Assembly (NCBI RefSeq): GCF_902459465.1
Contig: NC_047078.1
Location: 1,346,691 to 1,410,690 of the forward strand
Origin: Asterias rubens
Taxonomy: Eukaryota; Echinodermata; Asteroidea; Forcipulatida; Asteriidae
Reading direction: 5' to 3'
DNA length: 64,000 nt
Shown here: piece after piece, positions 30,819 to 42,907 of the stretch
How the letters are laid out: each line of letters starts with the position of its first letter
How positions within the stretch are numbered: position 1 is the first letter of the stretch
Notes under the pieces: generated by a model
The model's input: only the letters and a program-made list of their open reading frames with translations
Databases searched by the model: none
What the model was told of the DNA's origin: nothing
Translations under genes and position numbers: made by a program

Positions 30819-33156
30819 TCATTTACTGGCTGCCTCTTCCGTCTTCTCCTTGTAAGATATCACCTGTTTACTGATCAGATCTGGGATTTCAACGGCTAGC
30901 CAGGGACCAAGCTGAAAATAAGAGAAAGAAAAACACAAACTGATTATGGAAGAATTTGTAGACATTAAAATTTCTGAAAAGAAGCATGTCTGGTCCATGG
31001 GGGAAAAAGTAACAAAGTTGTTGCCCACAAGAACTGACCTTCATGTGATGTAGGCCTTACTGAACTTTTCAGACCCTTTTTCCCCTGATTTTACAAGGAC
31101 AAACAAATCAAAAACCAACTAAAGTTGGAAGAATATTGCTGTGGCTCTGTCTTACATATGCAGGTCACGTCTTCAGAGCCTAGGTATCCCCACTTATTGA
31201 GAGACACTTCTGTCAAGTTGATGTTGTGAGTCTGTTGAGGCACCTCCATTCAGCCCAACTTGATTCAGCACCAGTTCTTTTTTTTTTTTTACACTATAAC
31301 CATATGGAAAATGCAGGCTCGATGTTTCACAGAAGCAATGGTGGTGATTACTTCCATGCCCCTAGTCATTGCTTTGGTGCCCCTTGAAATGCTCCAATAA
31401 AAAATTTACAAAACTTTCCCACAGAGGTGCCCTCTACAATTGCAAATTAATAATTTGTCTCAAATTTCCTAACACTTACCCCGAGTGCCATGGCATGGCC
31501 AATGCCAAACTTTGGGACATTCTTCGCCCAGAGGGGCTTAAAATGATCAGTTAAGCAGATTTTACCCCCTCTGTACATCTTGGCTGTTTTTCCGTCTAAC
31601 TCTGGGAGTGCAAGTTCTGGAGCGGTTTGAGGATACGTCACTGGAATCTACAAGAACGAACAAATTTTGCAACTCTGTTAAAAAATGAGATTCACATTAA
31701 TATTTTAAAGTACCATGACATGTTATGTATAAGACGAACTTTCCAACATCGTCAAAGGTAACTGTCAGCTGCTGCCTCATTTTCATTGGCAGCATGCCAG
31801 TTCAAAACCTCTTGTTACTAACCCCCCACAAGGGAAGCACTGAATTTTTTTTGGGACATTTGCTTCACAAGATCAAAGAACAATGAGAGAAGACCAGTTA
31901 CTCTATGACTTTCGCCTTTTTTTTTTTTGCGCGGCAGTGACCACTTTGAGCACACATACATAGAGTGGCACCACAGGGTAACTAATTAAAGTATCCAATA
32001 TATTTTGATATTTCAAAGTTCCAGGTGCCAGGGGGTTACAAGCCTGCAAGAAATTATAGGGGCAAAATGTTGCGGGAATGAGGTTGTGTCAACTGAAAGT
32101 TATTGCATGAACTCAATTCGTCTCAACCTAGAATTTGCTTTTAAGTTCTGAGTCCACTCGACTATACTTACATCAAATTCTATGTCGAACTCATATTTGA
32201 GAAGTTCATGAATGTACCAGCATTTACCAAACCATCGAGTACCATCCTTGTTAGATTCAAGACGAAACCAGTCATTATCGGACTCCTTGTTGTTATTTAC
32301 ATACTGAAACAAAAAGTAAACAAAACATGTAATTGTAAACATTACTTCAACAAATAACCTATGATCCAACACAAGCCGAATGTCAGGTCTCTGAAAACTG
32401 CAGGTAAGTGTGATACAAAGTTGGGGGTGTTTTTAAGTTTTTGAATGTTTACATAATTGTAGTTCGTTGAAACAACAATCCAAATTTAAACTAAGAACAC
32501 ATTGACAAAGGAAAATCAATCAATGGATATACTGTAGGCCACTATTGTGTACTAATAAAATATGCCTTGACAAATGCCTTTGAAAGTTTGATCCACAATA
32601 TTGTTATTATGACTCTTGTAGTATTGATTGTTTTTGTTCATTTAACCATGATTTAACTTTTTGTCTTATTAATAAAAAAAGGTTTTTGTGGAAACTATAA
32701 AAACAAACAAACAATAATTAATTAACCCAATCTTATTCTTCTTGTTATTGGTTTCCCAGATGTTTGGAGATATATTGACAATATTTACCGCCAAGTCTTT
32801 ACTTTTACATTAAACATGTTTAAAGAAATAAAAATAAAACTGCTATTCAACAATTTAATACACTTTACTCCCCACTCAATGACCCCCTTTTAAAATAATT
32901 ACCCCGCCCCCAGTTCAAGCAAATCTGTCATCCATCTGTTTGTGCTATCCATGCCATCTCATCTGTAGTGGCGAGTTGAGTTATTTATCATTTTAAAAGA
33001 GAGCTCTGGTTAGAAGAAAACATTCTTACAAACCTGAATTAATGCTTGATATTCCTCCTTCAGTCTTGACGGCCAGAGATCTTTATCCCTTGGACCTGCC
33101 TTTGTTTTAAGTAACGGTATGTTACTTAATGTTTTCCTAGTCGCAGCATCCACCAT
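30819..33156 (-). CDS. UFC1: UFM1-conjugating enzyme E2 (UFC1), 4 exons
   Basis: Minus-strand coding exons in order: 33034-33156, 32172-32303, 31480-31647 and 30819-30911. All junctions are phase 0 with GT-AG ends, giving 171 residues; vertebrate UFC1 has 167. The protein starts [20 protein letters not shown] and carries the UFC1-specific UBC fold ([50 protein letters not shown]). The catalytic cysteine lies in [14 protein letters not shown]; by count it is Cys116, the same number as in the human enzyme. UFC1 takes UFM1 from UBA5 as a thioester and works with UFL1 in ufmylation, mainly of ER-bound ribosomes. The start codon context on the minus strand is AATCATGG. The gene is divergent from DDX6 and convergent with TBRG1. 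Nothing looks broken. Confidence 0.96.
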
Positions 33157-33642
33157 GATTATTTCGAAGTTCTTTTTTCAATGGTGTTCATGTTTCCATA
33201 ATATCGTCAGATCCCCTGACGTCTTTGTTATGTTTCAGAATGGGGCTAGGAACCAGTCTGCTGAACTTTGACCCCGGCCGAGAATCCAGTGAACTTTAAA
33301 TGACTCATTTTCTTATATTTCCGCATTAACAAAATTACGATAAATGCCGGTGAAAATGTTTGTATTATGTGAATGTTGTTGAATATCTTGAACAGAATTA
33401 AGAAATCCACGTTTGGTTGGGATGGATGGGATAGCTTGTGGTTATTTTTTAAGCTGACATTTAAACTCGTTAACATAATCGATTATTCACAATATTGTCC
33501 ATGCATGATGATCGGAGCGTGCGTGTTTTGAAAGCGGAGTCTGTGTTCGATAACTCATTATTTTATATCGAACAACAACTGACGACGAATGCTAAATAGC
33601 GCTGACGGCCATTTTGACCCTGCGAATCCTTCGAGTGAACAG
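33157..33642. promoter_or_regulatory. Putative bidirectional promoter region UFC1/DDX6
   Basis: UFC1 reads leftward from 33156. A candidate non-coding first exon for DDX6 ends at 33642 with GAACAG|GTAAAT. Upstream of that donor is GACGGCCATTTTG (33605-33617), which contains the complement of a YY1-like AAAATGGCC site, often found near start sites of housekeeping genes. No TATA box is evident. The shared control region is inferred. Confidence 0.4.
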
Positions 33643-35393
33643 GTAAATGAATCTCTCTCCATCCTTCAAAAACATTTAGTTTCGACTGACATTTTGATGT
33701 CTTTGTAAACTTTGTAGAATGTGTGCTCTTCTGGGATTAATTTTAACAGCAATTGTTTTTAATAAGGGTTACAAAAAATCACATGAAATATACCTTCGGA
33801 ATCTGAAAAACCCATGTAACGGATGGTCTTGTGTGAATGGCAGAATGCACGTATTGGCTTTGTTGCCTTTGGTTGGATTTGACTTTCAAAAGACAACTTA
33901 ATATTCGTGTGGATTCAATACAAAAATAGCTCATTAAATGAGTTAAATATAGTTACAGAGAATATACTGGTAATAATTTGTTACTATTGCAGAAGGTTGG
34001 GTGTTTTGGGAGGGCAAGGAAGAAGTGTGGCGAGGTGTTGAAATTAATTGTTGAGTTGAATTTTGAAATTGAATGGCAGGCACAGGATTTGGCAGGCAGC
34101 AGCACGGATTTCCATGCAGCCCTGTCCCCGATCCCCTCTGCCGTCCCGAGCATGCAGGCAGCAGGCCCACAATTTTTTTTAACGTAATTTGTTTTCTCAC
34201 TTGAATTAGCAGTATTTAGCATAACAAAAAGTAGTAAATATCTATCGTTCTTGTCAGTTCATCCTGTCAGTTTTTGCCCTTTTGCCCTTTTGACCCTCCC
34301 CCTCCCAGCAGAGTTGAGAGAAAACAATTCCCCCAAAAAGCAGACCACACATAATCAAATGACAAAACAATTTACTTTTGCAACAATTTAAAAATGTGTA
34401 TAAAATACAAAGGAAATAGTTCAGTGCAGCATGGTAAGCCAGTCAGGTTCAGCTGTAAATTTTAATAATATTTTGGTTCGAAATCTTTTCACTTTTTAAA
34501 CACATTAAATATTGAACCTTTTCTGCTGCACTGCAAAAAGTGCAAAGGGACTGGTTTGTTGTTGCCAAATGTAATGCGTCTAGGTCGTTGTGTTAGCGCT
34601 CAGTCAAACTTTCAGGCATGAACTGTCCAGCAGGCAAGCGTGACTTTCATTATTACTATTAGTTCCAAGTGCTGAGCCGCAGATGGCAACAGTTCTTCTT
34701 AGTTCTAAATCTAAATCTAATCTTATATTGACATGTGGTGTTTAATAAATTTCGATGTCTTCTTTTTTTTCAACAGGAAAACAATTGGTTATCTGTCGAC
34801 GCTCTCTTCGAGTGAATGAATTTTGTGACGATTCTACGATTGTATTTGGTGCGCGATCTGATAAAAAAACAATTAATTGTCATCCGTGACGATCAAATAC
34901 GATTTTGTCTCCACTGCCCCTGAACTTGTGCTGGAATTTCCAGCATTTGAAAGTTCTTCCCACTTATACAAAAAACTTCTTGCGACGTTACAATGCAGAG
35001 GACATAAAACTGAAAACTGCTTGTCGTCGTTCTTGATACCCGCTCTTGCAAAGAGTGGATGTACATTATACCTGAACTTGTACAGGATTTTCTACTTCTG
35101 TGAGAAGTGACCAGATATAAAATAAATACAAAAAGATTATTGTTTATATATATGTAAATTGTATATTTGTATATTTGCCAAAGAAAAACTCTTTTAATAG
35201 ATTCTTTACAAAAAGGCAGACGTGACCGTCCTGCCTTGTTTCCTTTATTTACGGAGTCAACGATTTCTTGCTGGACACAATCAATTTTCAACGAGTTCTC
35301 AGGGAGATAAAGACAATCTGTTTTTGCAGACATTCCTTTGGAAAGGAGTGACGCTTGTGTTTTTTGTACTACCGATTCTCTTGACTTTGCAAG
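33643..35393 (+). other. DDX6 5' non-coding region / first intron (inferred)
   Basis: No protein gene is seen here. Candidate acceptors are TTTTTTTTCAACAG ending at 34776 and CTTTGCAAG ending at 35393, directly before the DDX6 ATG. Many short upstream ATGs between 34777 and 35393 argue that most of this is not in the mature leader. Confidence 0.4.
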
Positions 35394-38300
35394 ATGGCTT
35401 CCGCAGCCGCTGCTGCACCAGGCCAGGAGGTAAACAGAATGAACAATCACGGTGCTAACAGTCCCGCTCGGGGAGTCGACGGGAGTCTTGTGAGACAAGG
35501 TCCGCCCCCATCCATGGGAGGAATGGGTTCCTTAAAAATGAACGGACCTCAGTCAAATGCAAATGCATCGGCCAGCCAGAACGCTGCCAAGTCTAAAGTG
35601 GTGCAATCAAATAACTCATCTGGAAAGCCTGCTAGGTAAGTTGTAGTAGTGTACATGTACATGGGTTTCCACAAAATTTATCGATTCAATCAATCAATCA
35701 AGAGCATTTAACCGTTTACATTTTAATTGTCATTTAGTTTGAATTTTTTGTTCATCTGTGCTGTAGCATGTCGTAACAGTATCACTGTTTGAGTTTGGAA
35801 TGGGCGACCAACATTACTATTTGCCGAGTACAGGATGGGCAATAACCAATGTTTACTTGAATGATAAGCTACCAGGGTGTTTATTTGACCTCGTGTGCTG
35901 CATACTCTATAAGATCTGATACAGTTTCAGGGGGGTACCTATAAATACCAGTGTATATGTAAGGCACTTTGAGAAGCCTACTTAGGCTTGAAAAAAATGT
36001 GTTCAACCAGTGTAGGAAATGCCATTAATTTGTTTTTCTCGCAGCTGGGTCCATGAATTGAATTGACATAGAACATAATGAATATTTGTTTGTTTAATTA
36101 TTTTCTACAGCGGAGACTGGAAAGCTGGGCTAAAGCAACCACCAAAAGATTCCAGATTTAAAACAAGTGTAAGTATTTAGGATGAAATGTCTCAAATTTT
36201 TAAATTGCTCTTTTGTTTATTTTGATATTGTGCATTTAGGATGTTCTAATCTTTGCCTTTGTGTTACTGAACCACTGTTCTCATTCGGTGGTGCAGCGTC
36301 AAACTGGGCATAAAGTAATCCATGTGTTAATTGGCAGGCATGCTCTGGTCATGTCTCGCCCACTGAGTACATGAACATCGGGCCTGCAATGTCATCTTTG
36401 AGAGGGCAATGTCATTTTCATTTTGCAAAAGGCACTTCCATTGGAATGTCTTTGTCTTGCATGGGAAACTTTCAAAGGGGGGCATTGAGGCCAACACCAG
36501 AGGCAGCAGGCCTTGACCTTTGTGAAGTTAAGGCCAAGCTCCTAGATATGATGATCATATACTCAAAAGAAGGCTTGAGTTAGATGTTTTGAATCTCACT
36601 TGGCAATTGTATGAGTCCAGTAAATACAAAACAAAAGACCAATACAGAGTTATCCTTTGGCAGTGGTCCGCTAGCCAAATGCTAGTTAAAACACATGAGG
36701 ACCGGTCAAAATTTGCTTCCTAGTGATCCAGCAAGCTGGTTCAGTGTTGAAAAGCATCCCAAATTCATTTGAAATTTATTGACTTGTGAAAAAGCTGACG
36801 GACCAGTAAAATGACAAGCTAACTGGTCATGTTGGCCAGTCATACAAAATTATGGGTTCAAACCTTGCAACAACCAAAGAAAGTCATTGACAGAGCCGGC
36901 CTCAAATTAACCCACAGGAATTGCTGTGGTTCCCTTGACTTTGGCACCCTGTGCAAGGTTCCAAAACAAATTAAACATTTTCCTCAAAGAGGTGCCCCCG
37001 CCACAAAAGCTGGTCTTTTTGTTCACTTATTGTTGTTTATTTACTCTGTGCTATTTCGCAGGACGTGACAAACACAAAGGGAAACGAGTTTGAGGACTAC
37101 TGCCTGAGTCACGGTCTCCTTAAAGGCATCTTCGAGAAGGGGTGGGAGTGGCCTTCCCCCATTCAGGAGGCGAGCATACCCATGGCTCTTTCAGGTCATG
37201 ACATCATCGCCAGAGCGAAAAATGGAACGGGTAAAACCGGCGCATTCACAATCCCGATGCTGGAACGCACACAGTTGAACAAAAATGAAGTACAAGGTGA
37301 GTTTTAATGTCAAAAGATACCTTCCAGGGGTGTATGCTTTGTTTTTGAAAGAGCAAGGGCACCAAGGCATTTTCGTCTTAGTAAAGGGCACCCTATGATG
37401 AAATTGCAAACTTGTACTGGAGCATTTCAAGGGCACCAAGGCAATGCACAGGGGACACGGAGGCAATCGCCTTCGTTGCCTCCGTGAAGTCACAGGCCTG
37501 ACCTCACCCCGAGTCAAAACCTGACTCGGTAATTTCACTACAGAATAAAATAAACCTCTTTTCCATGGGATCAGGCAAACCAGACTTATCTACTTTGTAC
37601 ACACGTCAATAGTTTGTAAACTGGCTTATGGTGGATGCTACTTGTTGTGTCTCAACGTATGCATAAAATAACAAATCTGTGAACAGTTGTGTCATCAAAG
37701 TTGCAAGAAGATTACGACAGAAAAAAACACCCCTGTCGAATACCATTGTGTCTAAAGATGCCAGGTTATATCAGTCAATCGTTGTCACAACCACCTGATT
37801 TCTAATTAGTATGATAGTCTAATATTTGCCTTTGTGTTACTGAACCACTGTTTTCATTCGGTGGTGCAGCGTCAAACTGGGCATAAAGTAATTCATGTGT
37901 TAATTGGCAGGCATGCTCAGGTCATGTCTCGCCCACTGAGTACATGAACAATGGAGTGCACTTGTACATTGCATCGTCACTTCTGAGGCCTGCAAGAAGT
38001 TGCAAGAAAGTTATGACAGAAAAACCTGACTCAGGAATTTCACTACAGAATAAAATAAACCTCTTTTCCATGGGATCAGGCAAACCAGACTTATCTACTT
38101 TGTACACACGTCAATAGTTTGTAAACTGGCTTATGGTGGATGCTATTTTTTCCTACCCAGAAGAACTTCAAAGCAGTTTCACATGTTTTTTTAGTCGGTC
38201 CCTGATTCCAACTATGTAGTGTAGCATCTAGAGTAATTTTGAGAGACTCTAATATCTAGAATAATTGTTTGAGGATTTTGTTTTGTCCAAGACTCATGTC

Positions 38301-41300
38301 AGCCCTGATACTTCACGACGGCAACGACGGCAATTGCCGTCGTTGCCCCTACCGATTGCCGCAATGCCCTTCAAAAAACCAATTTTTCACGGCAATGATT
38401 GCCGTGCCCTTTTCTCATCATTGCCGCCGTGCCCTTCCTCCCGAAAACAAATTATATGCAACGTTGTCAAAGTTCGAAAATAAGCCAAAAAGTCCAGATG
38501 TCTGTGTAAATTTCACGCAACGAAATATACCCCAATTTCACGCACGTAAGGCACAACAGCAGATTTCAGGCCCGTTAGTCGTTGTTCTTTGCGTGCGACA
38601 AAAAAATACTCGAGACATCGAACGCTAGAGGGCGTTTCGGAACAGAGCGATAGCGTGAGAGTAAACGCCCTCTAGTGGTAAATTTACGCGAACCAATGCT
38701 AAACGCCTTGAGAAAAAGACTCGACGTGCCTTTGCATGCTGGGATAGTGGTTTTCCCCATGCTACATGTGATGTACCATCATGTACAGCATAGTCGTCGC
38801 GCACCGCATGCATTTATTCTGTCAACATCGTGTCAAAATGGAGCAGTTACGTGGGAATTTTAGCGTCTCTACGAAAAACTACACAACGTGCATGACCAAT
38901 AGTAGGATTACGTATGAACAAAAATTATTTAGGAATTGTGTATTGTAAGTAGTTGTTCTTTATTTTGTTGAATTAGATGAATGCTTTCTTTTTTCATTGG
39001 GTAACAGTTAGAAAATGGAAAAATTGGAAGAACTATTTTTTATAGGCAACTCGGAGGTTTTTTTTCAAACTGCCGTCGTGCCCTTCGCAACTTTTTATGA
39101 TTGCCGTGATGCCCTTCCAAATTTTTGAAAATTGCCTTGGTGCTCTAAATTTTTACAAAAAGTCAAGGCAAAACTGCCGTGCCCCTTAAAAGCCGAAGTA
39201 TCAGGGCTGTCATGTGTTACCTCTTATGATTGTCTGCAGGTTTGGTGTTGGTACCAACGAGAGAGTTGGCGCTGCAGACGAGTCAGATCTGCAAGGAGCT
39301 GTCCAAGCATCTCGGCCATCAAGTCATGGTCACAACTGGAGGTACCAGTCTCAGAGATGACATCATCCGTTTACAGCAGACAGGTAAAGGATCCCAGACC
39401 TAAAAGAATGTGGTCTCTGCTTTTCTTGCAGTCATATCAAAGTCACCTCTTAAAAAAGGCAGGATACACTTTTGGTAATTTTCAAAGACAAGTATCCTCA
39501 CTTGTTGTGTCTCAACGTATGCATAAAATAACAAACCTGTGAACAGTTGTGTCATCAAAGTTGCAAGAAGATTACGACAGAAAAAAACACCCCTGTCGAA
39601 TACCATTGTGTCTAAAGATGCCAGGTTATATCAGTCAATCGTTGTCACAACCACCTGATTTCTAATTAGTATGATAGTCTAATATTTGCCTTTGTGTTAC
39701 TGAACCACTGTTTTCATTCGGTGGTGCAGCGTCAAACTGGGCATAAAGTAATTCATGTGTTAATTGGCAGGCATGCTCAGGTCATGTCTCGCCCACTGAG
39801 TACATGAACAATGGAGTACACTTGTACATTGCATCGTCACTTCTGAGGCCTGCAAGAAGTTGCAAGAAAGTTATGACAGAAAAACAAAAACTTGTCGATC
39901 GAATAGAATTGAGTGCATTCAGAGGCCTTTCGAAAATACCTCTTTCTCACAATGTCTGATACTATCAACAGCTCTTCAGTATTCATTGAGTAACGAATTG
40001 TCAGTTTTTACAAAAATTTAATTTTTTTTTCTGTTGCAGTACATCTTATAATAGCAACACCCGGCCGTATTTTGGACTTATGTCGTAAGGGGGTGGCCAA
40101 GCTGGACAAGTGTGGGATCCTTGTGCTGGATGAGGTAAGGGCATCGCCCATTATTGTTACAAATACAAAGAACTAAGATTGCTCTCAAGACCAATCTTAA
40201 TTGCTGAGCTAGGTGTGATGTCATTAAAAAACTTAAGAGTTATTGACAACTTATTGCTTTGAGAAATGGAGTTTGACTAGCCTCGCGTTAAGAATCGCAG
40301 CTTTGGTTGTCTTAATTAATTCTCATAATGTGGGAGCCAACGGTTAACAAGCTATGTTGCTGTCTCCAGGAGTGAGGCTGGTGCAAAGGTTACAACAGAG
40401 CTGTCTGAATATGGAACAGAGAAGATTGGATCTGTCAAAGTCTGTCCTGCCTGCGGGCGACTTAAAACAAATATAATACTGTTGTTCGGGCCTCGGAATA
40501 ACCCATGGCGACCACAGCAATCGATGCGGTGCCCTGTACTTTTGATGTTGTGCCCTTTGAAATACAAATAGAGTGCCCCTTATCAGAGGGAAATTGCTGT
40601 GTCTCTTCAAGAGCGAAGTTTAAGACCTGACTGTTGCTTGTTGTGTTTTAAGAATAAATATAAATTAATATTGAATGAATTTTCCTCCGCAGGCTGACAA
40701 GCTGCTGTCACAAGATTTCAAGAATATGCTGGATGACCTTATTGCCTTCTTGCCCAACGACCGTCAGATCATGCTGTATTCTGCCACCTTTCCAACGACA
40801 GTAAAAGCATTTATGGTAAGCATTTATGGTATGATTTCACGAAACTTTACGCAACTGCGTAAGTCCACTTGCGCAACGTTTATGGCGTAAGTTGCGCCAA
40901 ATCAGCTTGAAAGGGTTCAAAGAACTGCTACCCGGCTTGCTCTTAAACAAAGGCGGGGAATAATGTCTTATGAGGACAGATTGCAGCATCTTCACTGGCA
41001 TCCTCTAACTAACAGGCGTAATTACTTGCTCAGTGCCTTTGTGTTCAAGGTTTTACATGGCACTGCTCACTGCGAATCCATTCTTACCGGGGTTTTCATT
41101 AATCCTCGTCATCTTGACTCACTCACATTCCGCCATCTTTCAGCTCGTACCGACTCATTGTTCCATTCACACTCCCATCGATTTCCCAGATTGTGGGACA
41201 CGATACCAACCGTCATTCGCGAAGCTGCTGTAATTTGTCCTCTTATGACATTTCTCCGCCTCCTTAAGGATCATTGTTTAAACCACACAGCGTAATAGAT

Positions 41301-42824
41301 GTTCAATTTGTTTGCATGCAGGTCGTGAACGATCCCCTGTTTGGTTTCCCTTCCCTTTTGTTATTTCTGAGTTCATTGTGTTTGTTGGTCATGCGTGGGG
41401 CAGCATGCTTCCGAGCAACAGTAATTTGGTTTACTTTTGTTACCCCTGACCCGCATGATTTGTCTTTGTTTTTTATCCCTTCTGGTTGTCGTTCCCATTT
41501 GGTTCTGTTTTCCTCCTGCATGCTCCGCCCTCAGCCGCCCTCTTATTGTGTTTATTTTTTCTTTTTCAAATAATTTATTTAAGTTAATTTAATTTAACCT
41601 TACTTATTCCTTTATTTAATTCTGTATTTATTTTCCTTCTTGCTTTTTTATACTTGTTTTTTTTTTCCCCGTTAATGTTCTGTCTTGTGCTATTGTAACT
41701 TGTTTGTTGTACCTTGTATTGGTCGAATAAATAATAATAATAATAAACATTGCGCAAGTGTACTTACGCAGTTGCGTAAGTTTTGTGAAATCGGCTGCAG
41801 GTCTGGATATAACCCACAGCTCCCTCAGTTTCTGTCGTGGCCTGTGCTTTTGCGATGATAGCCTTTGCAAAGTTACAAAACAAATTAACATTTTCCTCAT
41901 AGCAGTGCCCTTTATCAGAGGGAAATGGATCTGCCTGACTTTACTCTATTATATTGAATATAATTCTAAATGCTCCCTGATTATGTACAAAATCTCCCTG
42001 ATTGAAAGATGAACATTTAGTTATCTCTGTGAATGTTTGAAATTGACGTCAACTCGCTTGGAACTAGTCACCACAAGCAAAAAGTATAAATCCAGACTCC
42101 CCCGAGTCTCTAGTGATGTTTTCTTATTTGTAATTCTTTTCTTTATTTTCTTCTTTTAGGAGAGGTACCTGCCTAATCCCTACCAGATTAACTTGATGGA
42201 GGAGTTGACGTTGAAGGGAATCACGCAGTATTATGCGTACGTCAAAGAAAGAGAAAAGGTCCACTGTCTTAACACACTCTTCTCAAAGGTAAGAAAATAA
42301 TGTCTCTTCAAAGAAAATATTTTAGGGAAACTTATCCTAGAGCTGACCCTTTCCCTGATGCGGCAGAAAGTTTCCTGAACAATATTCTGATTTTCCACTG
42401 ATTTACCAAAACTTGTCCCATAGCTGTCAACTTTCCCTGATTCTGCGAGACTTACCAAGGCCCATCTTTTAAAATTCTTGCTAAGCACATGGCTTCTGTT
42501 GCCCTGGCCTTGGTGCCCCTTCAAAGTCTCCCATAGACTTGAAGACTTGCCCTCTCTAAGATGAAATTCCTGGCCTGTGATTGATATGTGAATAACAGGA
42601 CCTTATTTCTCCTCGCCCTCAGCTGCAAATCAACCAGTCCATCATCTTCTGCAACTCCACCCAGCGCGTGGAGTTGCTGGCCCGCAAAGTGACGGAGCTA
42701 GGCTATTCGTGTTTCTACATTCACTCTAAGATGCGACAGGAACACAGAAATAGGGTCTTCCACGACTTCAGAATGGGTGCCTGCCGCAACCTGGTGGCTT
42801 CTGGTGAGTTGGCTTTGCCTGGTT

Positions 42825-42907
<83 letters not shown>

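Noticed and set aside
34893-35498. A 201-codon minus-strand frame upstream of and overlapping DDX6 exon 1
   Set aside because: It has no recognisable domain, overlaps the real DDX6 coding exon and lies in the 5' leader region.
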